17,962 nucleotides of DNA from NCBI GenBank assembly GCA_003165615.1, contig PLWR01000364.1, positions 210 through 18,171 of the forward strand. The letters are read 5' to 3'. Positions 4,781 to 12,032 of the stretch are shown here, piece by piece. A program made the position numbers and the translations under genes. The stretch is from Acidobacteriota bacterium (GTDB taxonomy: Bacteria; Acidobacteriota; Terriglobia; UBA7540). The notes under the pieces are model-generated. The model was given only the letters and a program-made list of their open reading frames with translations. It did not search any database and was not told where the DNA came from. Each line of letters opens with the position of its first letter. Within the stretch, counting starts at the first letter, position 1.

Positions 4781-7678
4781 ATGCACGAACCGCTGGACCT
4801 TAAGAAGACCATCAACTTACCCAAAACCTCATTTTCCATGAAGGCAAATTTGCCGCAGAACGAGCCCAAGTGGCTTGCGCACTGGGCCAAGGACGACCTT
4901 TACGGGCAAATCCGCGAGGCGCGCAAGGGAGCTCCGATTTTCACCCTCCACGACGGCCCACCGTACGCCAACGGGCGCATCCATCTGGGCACGGCGCTCA
5001 ACAAGATGCTGAAGGACTTCATCGTGAAGATGAAGACGCTGGAGGGCTTCAACACCCCCTACCTGCCGGGTTGGGACTGCCACGGCCTGCCCATTGAGAT
5101 CAATGTGGATAAGGATCTCGGCCCCAGGAAGGCCAAGATGAGTGCGGTCGAGGTGCGCCGCGAGTGCCGCAAGTTCGCGGAAAAATTCGTGGACATCCAG
5201 CGCCACGACTTTATGCGCCTGGGCGTTCTGGGCGAGTGGGATCACCCCTACCTGACGATGGGTTTTGAATACGAAGCGCGCATTGCCGAAGCCTTTCTGG
5301 CTTTCCTGCGCGGGGGCTACGTTTACCGCGGGCGCAAGGCGGTGTACTGGTGCATCACCTGCAAAACCGCGCTGGCGGAAGCGGAAGTGGAATATGAAAA
5401 CGATCGCAGCCCGTCGATCTATGTGCGCTATCCGGTAACGTCGGACCCGGCGGCGCTCGACCCGGCGCTGGCGGGGCGCAAGCTTTGGGTCATTATCTGG
5501 ACCACCACGCCGTGGACTCTGCCCGCCAGCATGGCCGTGGCGTTCCACCCGGATTTTGAATACGTGGTGGCAGGCGATGACGATCCGCACGGCGACGCGT
5601 ACCTCATTGAGAGCCGCCGCCTGGGGCCGGTATGGGAAGCGACGCAGTTGAATGCGCCGAAAATTCTGGCGCGCGTTCCCGCCAAGGCATTGGAGAAAAT
5701 CGAGGTGCGCCATCCATTCCTCGACCGCGCCGTGGTGCCGGTGATGGCGAATTATGTGACCGCCGAGGATGGCACGGGCATCGTCCACACCGCTCCCGGC
5801 CATGGGCGCGAGGATTACATCACCGGCATGCAGTACGGCATCGATATCTATTGCCCGGTGGATGAGGCAGGGAGAATCACGGAAGGGTTTCCTGAATATG
5901 TTGGCAAGCGGGTTTTTGATGCCAACGCGTCCATCATCGAGCTGCTGAAGGCGCGCGGAGTGCTGTTGGGGCCGGCGGGCTGGCTCGACCACTCGTATCC
6001 CCACTGCTGGCGCTGCCATAATCCCATCATCTTCCGCGCTGCTGAGCAATGGTTCATCAATCTGGATCACAAGGAACTGCGCCAGCGCGCCCTGCATGAA
6101 ATCAAGAAGACCCGCTGGGTTCCCGCGTGGGGGGAAGAGCGCATTTCCAACATGATCGCCGAGCGCCCGGACTGGTGCATCTCGCGCCAGCGCGTTTGGG
6201 GTGTGCCGCTCACCGTCTTTCACTGCGTTGACTGCAAGAAGCCAATTCTGGATGCCGATCTGGCCAAACACGCGCTGGAGCTTTTCCGCCAGGAAGGCGC
6301 GGACGCGTGGTACGCGCACACGGAAGCGGAACTGCTGCCGGCGGGCGCCCAGTGTCCGGACTGCGGCGGCGCCAATTTTCGCAAGGAGACCGACATCCTT
6401 GACGTCTGGTTTGACTCCGGCTCCAGCCACTATGCGGTTCTGGGGCATCGGTGGGATTTGCCCTGGCCTTCCGATATCTATCTGGAAGCGGGCGACCAGT
6501 ACCGCGGGTGGTTCCACAGCTCGCTGCTGGTGGCTTTGGGAACCAACGGCTCGGCGCCCTATCGCCAGGTGTTGACGCACGGCTGGGTGCTGGATGGGCA
6601 AGGCCGCGCCATGTCGAAGTCCATTGGCAACGTGATCGAGCCGCAGGAGGTCATCAAAACGCACGGGGCGGAGGTTCTGCGCCTGTGGGCGGCGTCGGTG
6701 GAGTTTGGCGAGGATGTCTCCATCTCTCCCGACATGCTTTCGCGCCTTTCGGAAGCATATCGCAAGCTGCGCAATACCTTCCGCTATTGCCTGGGCAACC
6801 TTTACGATTTCGATCCCGCCCAAGACCTGGTGGACGCGAGCCAGCTCGAGGAGATCGATAGCTGGGCCCTGGTGCGCACTTCTGAATTGCTGGAGCGCGT
6901 GCAGGCCGCTTACGATGAATACGCCTTTCACAAGGTTTACCGCGGCGTGTATGACTTTGCCACCGTGGACATGAGCAAGTTCTATTTCGATATCCTGAAG
7001 GATCGGCTCTACACCGCGCCCGCGGGCTCGGTGCGGCGGAGGGCGGCGCAGACCACTCTTTATCGCATCGCCGACGCCCTGGTGCGCGTGCTGGCGCCGC
7101 TGATGTGCTTTACCTCGGACGAGGTTTGGACGCACCTGCCCGCTCCCCATCTGCGGGAAAAGAGCGTTCACCTGGCCAGGTTCGTTGCCCCGGCGGAACT
7201 GCGCGCGGGACTATCCGCCCAGCATTTGCAGCGGATGGAAAACTGGCCGCGGCTGATTGCCCTTCGCGAAGAAGTCTTGAAGGCGCTGGATGTGGCGCGC
7301 GAGGAGAAGTTCGTTGGAGGCGCGCTGGAGGCTCGGGTGGTGCTGGTCTTCAGCGGGGAGGAGGATGGTCCTCGCGACCTCCCAACAGAGGTGGGGCCGC
7401 CTGACCGCCCGCTTGACCTTGAGACTCTGGTGGAGGAATATCGCACCTTCCTGCCGCAGTTCTTTATCGTGTCGCAAGTGGAGGTGGCCTCCGGTGAAGT
7501 GGCAGGGGCAACGGCAACGGGTTTGAGCGGCCTCAGCGTGAAAATCGAGAAAGCTGCTGGCCAGAAATGCGATCGGTGCTGGAATTACTCCGTCCACGTC
7601 GGTGAGGACCAGCGCTATCCGACGGTGTGCGAACGGTGCTCCGCGGCGCTGAAGGAAATTGAGAAGAGCCGTGGCTAG
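4781..7678 (+). CDS. ileS: Isoleucyl-tRNA synthetase
   Basis: A 965-residue class I aminoacyl-tRNA synthetase that charges tRNA-Ile with isoleucine in the cytoplasm. The start has GGAGG four bases upstream (4772-4776). The nucleotide-binding signature is PYANGRIHLGTALNKMLKD, with HLGT (HIGH) at residues 68-71. Next come GWDCHGLPIEINV, the inserted editing domain (about 190-400, with TTPWTLPAS and DGTGIVHTAPGHG), WCISRQRVWGVPL, DVWFDSGSSH, and the KMSKS loop as AMSKS at 610-614. The anticodon-binding helical domain follows. The C-terminus ends in a zinc finger, C930-x2-C933 and C950-x2-C953, as in bacterial-type IleRS. Length and motif order are normal and complete. In many bacteria lspA follows ileS closely; here 2.65 kb intervene. 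Confidence 0.98.
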   Translation: MHEPLDLKKTINLPKTSFSMKANLPQNEPKWLAHWAKDDLYGQIREARKGAPIFTLHDGPPYANGRIHLGTALNKMLKDFIVKMKTLEGFNTPYLPGWDCHGLPIEINVDKDLGPRKAKMSAVEVRRECRKFAEKFVDIQRHDFMRLGVLGEWDHPYLTMGFEYEARIAEAFLAFLRGGYVYRGRKAVYWCITCKTALAEAEVEYENDRSPSIYVRYPVTSDPAALDPALAGRKLWVIIWTTTPWTLPASMAVAFHPDFEYVVAGDDDPHGDAYLIESRRLGPVWEATQLNAPKILARVPAKALEKIEVRHPFLDRAVVPVMANYVTAEDGTGIVHTAPGHGREDYITGMQYGIDIYCPVDEAGRITEGFPEYVGKRVFDANASIIELLKARGVLLGPAGWLDHSYPHCWRCHNPIIFRAAEQWFINLDHKELRQRALHEIKKTRWVPAWGEERISNMIAERPDWCISRQRVWGVPLTVFHCVDCKKPILDADLAKHALELFRQEGADAWYAHTEAELLPAGAQCPDCGGANFRKETDILDVWFDSGSSHYAVLGHRWDLPWPSDIYLEAGDQYRGWFHSSLLVALGTNGSAPYRQVLTHGWVLDGQGRAMSKSIGNVIEPQEVIKTHGAEVLRLWAASVEFGEDVSISPDMLSRLSEAYRKLRNTFRYCLGNLYDFDPAQDLVDASQLEEIDSWALVRTSELLERVQAAYDEYAFHKVYRGVYDFATVDMSKFYFDILKDRLYTAPAGSVRRRAAQTTLYRIADALVRVLAPLMCFTSDEVWTHLPAPHLREKSVHLARFVAPAELRAGLSAQHLQRMENWPRLIALREEVLKALDVAREEKFVGGALEARVVLVFSGEEDGPRDLPTEVGPPDRPLDLETLVEEYRTFLPQFFIVSQVEVASGEVAGATATGLSGLSVKIEKAAGQKCDRCWNYSVHVGEDQRYPTVCERCSAALKEIEKSRG

Positions 7679-7701
7679 CCGGCTGAGGAGAAAATCCTAG
7701 C

Positions 7702-7718
7702 GGCGGGATTATCCCGCC
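7702..7718 (+). terminator. Hairpin 24 bases downstream of ileS
   Basis: GGCGGG and CCCGCC pair around ATTAT, giving a strong 6-bp stem. No T tract follows, so termination may be factor-dependent or the hairpin may only protect the 3' end. Confidence 0.35.
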
Positions 7719-7879
7719 ATACTCGCGTTGCGAGGATTGAAGGTGCAGCAAAGTCGAGTCGCCGCTACGCCGCGAACCTGAGGTTCTTTCACATGCTCCT
7801 CGTGGTTAGTGGGGAGTGGCGAGTCGCTGGTGGCAAGGGGATGGCGAAGGGCTGTAGAGCCGGACTTTAGCCCGGAATT

Positions 7880-7990
7880 TTCCGCACTAAGGCGTTTGGT
7901 GCCAGGATATCGTTAGCACTTCAGGCTTGCAACCTTGGGCCTGGGGCTGAGGAGCCGGAGTGCGACCAGGGGGCCGCTGCGAGGCGTGAG
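7880..7990 (+). repeat. Leader-like segment before structured-repeat array 1
   Basis: Aligns by eye with 14180-14290, which precedes array 3. Shared landmarks in order: (C)TTAGGCG or CTAAGGCG, GGTGCC, a CA(C/T)TTCAGG(C/T)TTGC block, a CCTGGG/TCTGGG block, and a CCGGAGNGCGACC block, all leading into the first repeat unit. Array 2 lacks it. Confidence 0.5.
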
Positions 7991-8387
7991 TTTCTTTCAT
8001 GCTCAGACTCAACTCCGCCGATACCCCTCATTAAGGGGGGCTCGCGGCGAACCGGTGAGACACACTCTCCCGATTGAGTTATCGGCAGTTTGTGGTGCAA
8101 ACTTGAGCCCGATGCGAGGATTGATTTTTTCATCCTCGGGCTTCATTCCGCCGATTCCCCTCATTAAGGGGGGCTCGTGGCGAACCGGCGAGACACACTC
8201 TCCCGATCGGTTATCGGCAGTTTGTGGTGCAAACTTGAGCCCGGTCCGAGGACGATTTTTCTTTCATTCTTGGGCTTAATTCCGCCGATACCGCTCATTA
8301 AGGGGGGCCGGCGGCGAACTGGCGAGACACACTCTCCCGTTGGAATTATCGGCAGTTTGTAGTGTAAAGTTGAGCCCGATGCGAGCA
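7991..8387 (+). repeat. Structured tandem repeat, array 1 (three units of ~134 nt)
   Basis: Three full units with left-arm CCGCCGAT at 8015, 8148 and 8282, so the period is 133-134. Each unit holds CCGCCGAT, a CCCCTCATTAAGGGGGG hairpin, GGCGAACCGGCGAGACACAC then TCTCCCG (a GAGA/TCTC hairpin), the right arm TTATCGGCAG, and AGTTTGTGGTGCAAACT (AGTTTG/CAAACT hairpin). CYGCCGATAA pairs with TTATCGGCAG to close each unit, and ACTCAA pairs with TTGAGC outside it. Unit 3 is more diverged. Units touch directly with no unique spacers, so this is not a CRISPR array. Function unknown; a structured RNA or cruciform-forming element is plausible. Confidence 0.85.
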
Positions 8388-8390
8388 AGG

Positions 8391-8440
8391 TAGGGCGGAC
8401 CTGTCCTTTAGGTCCGCGGCTTTTCGTTGACTAAGGGCAC
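8391..8440 (+). repeat. Half copy of a GGTCCGCGG stem-loop element
   Basis: Positions 8411-8440 are identical over 30 bases to 10139-10168 (core GGTCCGCGGCTTTTCGTTGA), and the 20 bases before are similar. The element at 10119-10200 continues into an inverted arm, which this copy lacks. Confidence 0.75.
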
Positions 8441-8614
8441 TGTGCGGAGCGGAACCCGAGCGCGTAAGAACTCGAACTATGGACCACCCCTGCGTTGCGG
8501 AAAGCTTGCCTGCACCTACGGGGGGCCTTCTGGGTATTCATACGTTGCGGGATGCTTAACCAGGGTAGCGGTCCACCAGGGAGTTCCTTTGTCAGGATTG
8601 TGACGGGGGTTAGC

Positions 8615-9235
8615 ATGTTAGCGATTAAATCTTGTTTAATCGGCGCGGGAATTGGAGTCGCCCTGACCATGGTGACTTTGGACATATGCGGAAGGCTCCT
8701 GGGTCAACGCATCGCAATGGGCGCGAGCCCCTGGCTTCTCGAACCGTTCCGTGGCAACCCCGTACCCCAATTGCCCCAAACATCAGATAAACTACCGCCG
8801 CCTGTATTACCAATACAGACGAGCGCAATTCACGATCGTTGGACGATTTATTCCCTAACTGGGAAGCCCACGGCACTCGGTGACTTAAAGGGCAGAATTG
8901 TGTTCTTGAATTTTTGGAGCACCTCCTGCGTCCCGTGCATCGCGGAAATGCCAGGGATTGAAAAGCTTCAAGATTCCTTGCGGAACGACCCTGTCACCTT
9001 CCTTGCAATTACCGAGGATGATGAACGGCTCGTGCGCAAATTTCTTGAGAAAGTTCCGTCACGCCTCCCAATTTACCTTGCCCGAACAGCCCATCCCTAC
9101 GATCTTGGACCAAACGCTTTTCCCAGAACTATCATCCTAGATCTCAATGGCAAAGTGGCTTTCAGCCAAGTGGGTGCAGTGAACTGGGATATTGAAGATG
9201 CCCGCATATACATTCGCACACTTGGAGGGCGGTAA
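8615..9235 (+). CDS. Membrane-anchored TlpA/ResA-type thioredoxin
   Basis: 206 residues from the ATG at 8615, chosen because GGGGG (8605-8609) lies five bases upstream and the protein then starts directly with a membrane anchor, LAIKSCLIGAGIGVALTMVT. A longer frame back to 8495 would add 40 residues without hydrophobic logic. After a Pro-rich linker (about 45-80) comes a thioredoxin fold: DLKGRIVFLNFWSTSC with the redox pair C105-V-P-C108, EMPGIEKLQ, VTFLAITEDD, and a cis-proline loop NAFPRT (Pro170) followed by IILDLNGKVAFSQVG. The WxxxC-x2-C..EMP pattern is typical of TlpA/ResA/AhpC-TSA proteins that reduce or oxidise disulfides outside the inner membrane, for example in cytochrome c maturation. 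No partner gene is nearby. It sits between two arrays of the structured repeat, away from any operon. Confidence 0.88.
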   Translation: MLAIKSCLIGAGIGVALTMVTLDICGRLLGQRIAMGASPWLLEPFRGNPVPQLPQTSDKLPPPVLPIQTSAIHDRWTIYSLTGKPTALGDLKGRIVFLNFWSTSCVPCIAEMPGIEKLQDSLRNDPVTFLAITEDDERLVRKFLEKVPSRLPIYLARTAHPYDLGPNAFPRTIILDLNGKVAFSQVGAVNWDIEDARIYIRTLGGR

Positions 9236-9268
9236 GCGCGGAGGGTTGCGCAGGGGCGCAGGGGCGGT

Positions 9269-9298
9269 GGGGACTGGCACGCGTGTCCCCATTTTTCC
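9269..9298 (+). terminator. Intrinsic terminator after the thioredoxin gene
   Basis: GGGGAC (9269-9274) pairs with GTCCCC (9285-9290) around a 10-base loop, followed by ATTTTT (9291-9296). It lies 33 bases past the stop codon. This is the best intrinsic-terminator shape in the window, although the hairpin also resembles a common dispersed palindrome. Confidence 0.6.
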
Positions 9299-9416
9299 AA
9301 TTTTCTCTGTCTCAGTTTTGGGGTGCACTCCACGTGGTGAGGGCTGCCGCGTCTGGCTTCCAAAGTTGGCGAGCGCGGTTTGGTAAGCCTCGGCGAGCCT
9401 GCACCCGGCCGCACGC

Positions 9417-9763
9417 GTCGAACCGGCGAGATACACTCTCCCGATCGAGTTATCGGCAGTTTGTGGTGTAAACTTGAGCCCGGTCCGAGGATCGATTTCC
9501 TTTCATCCTCAGACTCAATTCCGTCGATTCCCCTCATTAAGGGGGGCTCGTGGCGAACCGGCGAGACACACTCTCCCGATCGAGTTATCGGCAGTTTATG
9601 GTGCAAACTTGAGCCCGATGCGAGGATCGATTTCCTTTCATCCTCAGACTCAATTCCGCCGATTCCCCTCATTAAGGGGGGCTCGCGTCGAACCGGCGAG
9701 ATATACTCTCCCGATCGAGTTATCGGCAGTTTGTGGTGTAAACTTGAGGCGATTGCGCGAAGG
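9417..9763 (+). repeat. Structured tandem repeat, array 2 (one partial and two full units)
   Basis: The first unit (9417-9500) lacks its left arm and begins at TCGAACCGGCGAG. Full units follow with left arms CCGTCGAT (9521) and CCGCCGAT (9656), period 135. The sequence is closer to array 1 than to array 3. In units 4 and 6 the AGTTTG/CAAACT hairpin becomes AGTTTG/TAAACT, which keeps a G-U pair. Because 135 is a multiple of three, frames stay open across the array and mimic a 45-residue repeat protein on the reverse strand; this is not taken as coding. Confidence 0.85.
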
Positions 9764-10118
9764 TAAAGCGGGCGTCTGCGAGTCGCAACTCTTGCCCCTT
9801 CTGGCCTGGAAACTGGGCTGCACTGGATTGCCTTATGTGTCCGTGGGCAGGATTGTTCGTGATGCCAGGAGATGGCCAGGGGCTACGCCTTGAGATGCCA
9901 TGGCGGCGTACCGCCGAGGCTAATGCTATGCTGGCTGCCCGGGGAAGGGCAATCCGATTCCGCACAACGACTGTAAGAAATTCACAACGGAGTTCCAGTC
10001 CGCCGCTTGCGCGTCCATAGTCGGGAGAAACTTCGGTTGCGCTCTACATAGAATAAATAGCTTACGCGAAATTTCTGGAGCGACACCGAGGTCACGGAGG
10101 GCTCACGGAGAAGCATGG

Positions 10119-10200
10119 TAGCGCGGACCGGTTTTGTAGGTCCGCGGCTTTTCGTTGACTAAGGGCACGAACCGCGGACCTGAAGAACAGGCGCGCTACA
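10119..10200. repeat. GGTCCGCGG stem-loop element (full copy)
   Basis: The left part TAGCGCGGACC...GTAGGTCCGCGG (10119-10147) is matched in inverse by CCGCGGACCTGAAG...GGCGCGCTACA (10171-10200), so the whole ~80 bases can form an imperfect hairpin. Positions 10139-10168 are identical to 8411-8440. CGGAG/CTCCG-type tracts facing each other lie on both sides. REP-like dispersed element; no coding capacity. Confidence 0.75.
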
Positions 10201-10251
10201 CGGGTTCTGTGATCTCCGTGCCTTTGTGGTGAAATATTTGCTCGGATTCAA

Positions 10252-10330
10252 TAACCCGATGGCCCGACGAACCGATGACCCGATAAAGGGATGGGAGAAT
10301 CCAAAATCCGAAATCTAAAATCCAAAATCA
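10252..10330. repeat. Oligomer-repeat tract abutting lspA
   Basis: First an ACCCGATGGCCCGACG-type octamer tract (about 10252-10286), then an AATCCAAAATCCGAAATC tract (10298-10330) that ends three bases before the preferred lspA ATG at 10333. Confidence 0.6.
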
Positions 10331-10332
10331 GC

Positions 10333-10785
10333 ATGTCCTTAATCGCCGTGGCCGTGTTTGTGGCCGACCAGGTGACCAAGTCCATAGTGGAACGCCGCAT
10401 CTCCGAGAGCGCTGTGGTGCGCGTGATTCCGGGATTCTTCAACCTGATTAACACCAAGAACTCCGGGGCGGTGTTCGGAATCTTTTCCGATTCGTCGGCC
10501 TGGTGGAAGACGCCCCTTTTGATCGTCGTTTCCGTGACCCTGCTGATTGCCGTGGTGGCGCTCATCATCAGAACCCAGAACCTGCAATGGGCGACAAGCC
10601 TTGGGTTGGCGCTGGTTCTGGGCGGTGCAATCTCCAACCTCTTTGACCGCGTGCGCTCCGGCCTGGTCGAGGATTTTCTCGATTTTTACATCCGCAGTTA
10701 TCACTGGGCCACGTTCAATCTGGCGGATAGCGCCATCGTGGTGGGCACGGGCTTCATCATTTTGCAGGTGCTGTTGGGAGAATAG
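10333..10785 (+). CDS. lspA: Lipoprotein signal peptidase (signal peptidase II)
   Basis: An inner-membrane aspartyl protease of 150 residues that cleaves the signal peptide from diacylglyceryl-modified prolipoproteins. Four membrane spans are visible: about 2-19, 60-79, 87-104 and 133-149. Family motifs are intact: ADQVTK (11-16), NTKNSGAVFG (40-49), LGGAISNLFDRVRSGLVEDF with the first catalytic Asp at D114, and FNLADSAIVVG with the second at D132. The ATG at 10333 places membrane span 1 right at the N-terminus, as in Bacillus LspA. An in-frame ATG at 10291 would add 14 residues encoded by the AATCCAAAATC tract. Neither start has a convincing ribosome site, so the start remains uncertain. The rluD-type gene lies 264 bases downstream, the usual order. 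Confidence 0.93.
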   Translation: MSLIAVAVFVADQVTKSIVERRISESAVVRVIPGFFNLINTKNSGAVFGIFSDSSAWWKTPLLIVVSVTLLIAVVALIIRTQNLQWATSLGLALVLGGAISNLFDRVRSGLVEDFLDFYIRSYHWATFNLADSAIVVGTGFIILQVLLGE

Positions 10786-10788
10786 GAG

Positions 10789-11040
10789 AGAGGTGTCAGG
10801 TGCCAGGTTTCAGGTTTCAGGAATCGGGTGATCAGATCATCGATTCATCGGGTCATTGAGCCATTAAGACCCATGTGGTGTGGTGAATGCACGCCGTCAC
10901 GAATCCGATGTACTCGGCCATTAAGTGCTGCGAGAAGATGCAAAATCGTTTTCGAGGCCGCCCCTTGGCGTGGGCAGTTCTAAATTACCAAATGACCCGA
11001 TGATCCGATGACTCAATCTCATGACACCTGGCACCTGGTT
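10789..11040. repeat. Inverted pair of oligomer-repeat tracts between lspA and rluD
   Basis: The left tract (10793-10856) contains GGTGTCAGGTGCCAGG and then ATCATCGATTCATCGGGTCA. The right tract (10989-11040) holds the reverse complements in mirrored order: AATGACCCGATGATCCGATG and then ATGACACCTGGCACCTGG. About 130 unique bases lie between. No gene is seen in the spacer. Confidence 0.6.
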
Positions 11041-11049
11041 CGCCCCATG

Positions 11050-12000
11050 GCCGAGACACGACAATTCGTCGTTCCAAAGGAGGCGGCAGGCGACCGTCTG
11101 GACCTTTTCCTGGTGCGGCAGATGCCGGACTGGAGTCGCAGCCAGATTTCGCGCCTGATTCGCGAGGGCCTGGTGACGGTGGGCACGGTTGCGGCCAAGA
11201 AATCCGGGGAAGCGATTGAATCCGGAGCACATATCAGCGTCACCGCGAAGCATGAGGAGTCGCAAGCCATGCCGGAGGACCTGCCTCTGGACATCGTCTA
11301 CGAAGATTCGGACATTTTGGTGGTGAATAAGGCTGCGGGAATGGTGGTGCATGTGGGTTCGGGCATAAAGTCTGGTACCCTCGTTAACGCTCTTCTGTCC
11401 CATTTGGCCCCCATCGGCGGTTTATCCACAATGGGGGGCGAGCAGCGGCCGGGAATCGTGCACCGGCTCGATAAAATGACTTCCGGCCTGGTGATCGTGG
11501 CCAAGAATGATGCCGCACACCGCCGCCTGAGTGACCAGTTCAAATCGCGGGAAGTTCACAAGACTTACGTGGCGCTGGTCCACGGTCGCATGGCAACCGA
11601 CAGCGGGGAAATCGCCCGCCCGGTGGGCCGAGACCCACGGCGTCGCACGCGCATGAAGGCGGGAGGAATTGCTCCGCGCGATGCTTTGACCAAATACCGT
11701 GTGCTGCGGCGCATCGGCCCTTTCACGTTGGTGGAAGCCATGCCCCAAACCGGGCGCACGCACCAGATCCGCGTGCATCTGGCCAGCCTGGGTCATCCCG
11801 TGGTCGGTGACAATACTTACGGCGCGCCCGCCAAGCTGCGGTTCGGAGGAAACGACGAGCCCACACTGCCGCGCACCTTTCTGCACGCCGCAAAGTTGGC
11901 TTTCGCTCATCCCATCAGCGGAGCGCCGCTGCAATTAGAAGCGCCGTTGCCGGCAGAACTTGCGGCGTTCCTCGCTCATGTGGAAAGTTGTGCGGGCTAA
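11050..12000 (+). CDS. rluD: RluA/RluD-family 23S rRNA pseudouridine synthase
   Basis: 316 residues from the ATG at 11050. An N-terminal S4 RNA-binding domain (about 8-75, with AGDRLDLFLVRQMPDWSRSQ and IREGLVTVG) is followed by the catalytic domain. That domain has ILVVNKAAGMVVHVGSG, RPGIVHRLDKMTSGLVIVAK with catalytic D141 in HRLD, HKTYVALVHG, and QTGRTHQIRVHLASLGHPVV. This is the RluA/C/D group; S4 plus HRLD fits RluD, which modifies uridines of helix 69 in 23S rRNA, though RluC-like specificity cannot be excluded. The frame extends to an ATG at 11008, but the extra 14 residues come from the ATGACACCTGGCACCTGG tract, so 11050 is preferred despite a weak ribosome site. It lies downstream of lspA, as in Bacillus. 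Confidence 0.93.
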   Translation, partial: AETRQFVVPKEAAGDRLDLFLVRQMPDWSRSQISRLIREGLVTVGTVAAKKSGEAIESGAHISVTAKHEESQAMPEDLPLDIVYEDSDILVVNKAAGMVVHVGSGIKSGTLVNALLSHLAPIGGLSTMGGEQRPGIVHRLDKMTSGLVIVAKNDAAHRRLSDQFKSREVHKTYVALVHGRMATDSGEIARPVGRDPRRRTRMKAGGIAPRDALTKYRVLRRIGPFTLVEAMPQTGRTHQIRVHLASLGHPVVGDNTYGAPAKLRFGGNDEPTLPRTFLHAAKLAFAHPISGAPLQLEAPLPAELAAFLAHVESCAG

Positions 12001-12032
12001 GTTAGAAAGGCCAAGAGGAAGGATGGTTCACT

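Larger units (their letters stand above)
7679..8614. other. Intergenic block between ileS and the thioredoxin gene
   Basis: Contains a hairpin after ileS (7702-7718), an imperfect palindrome TTAGCCCGGAATTTTCCGCA..CTAA (7867-7890), a leader-like segment (7880-7990), array 1 of the structured repeat (7991-8387) and half of a GGTCCGCGG stem-loop element (8391-8440). No protein gene is supported; frames through the array are repeat artefacts. Confidence 0.6.
9236..10332. other. Intergenic block between the thioredoxin gene and lspA
   Basis: Contains the terminator, a GCGCAGGG short repeat (9248-9266), array 2 of the structured repeat (9417-9763), about 300 bases with no recognisable gene (including a GGCGG-CGTA-CCGCC hairpin near 9902-9915), a GAGGTCACGGAGGGCTCACG tract (10088-10110), the GGTCCGCGG stem-loop element (10119-10200), a facing TCTCCGTGCCTTTGTGG (10213-10229), and oligomer tracts up to lspA. 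No protein gene is supported. Confidence 0.6.

Noticed and set aside
4829..7171. A 780-codon open frame antisense to ileS
   Set aside because: It lies entirely opposite a complete ileS, has no recognisable domain, and is rich in Arg, His, Ala and Val as expected from the reverse of a GC-rich gene.
7991..8387. CRISPR array
   Set aside because: Units are ~134 nt, contiguous and without unique spacers, and no cas gene is present.
9097..9672. A reverse-strand frame that would encode a repeat protein with ~45-residue units
   Set aside because: The period of 135 nt is a multiple of three, so frames stay open by chance; the same repeats in array 1 (133-134 nt) break the frame, and several frames are open at once.
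7991..9763. Integron attC sites around the thioredoxin gene
   Set aside because: The palindromic arms do not match the GTTRRRY/RYYYAAC core sites and no integrase is present.
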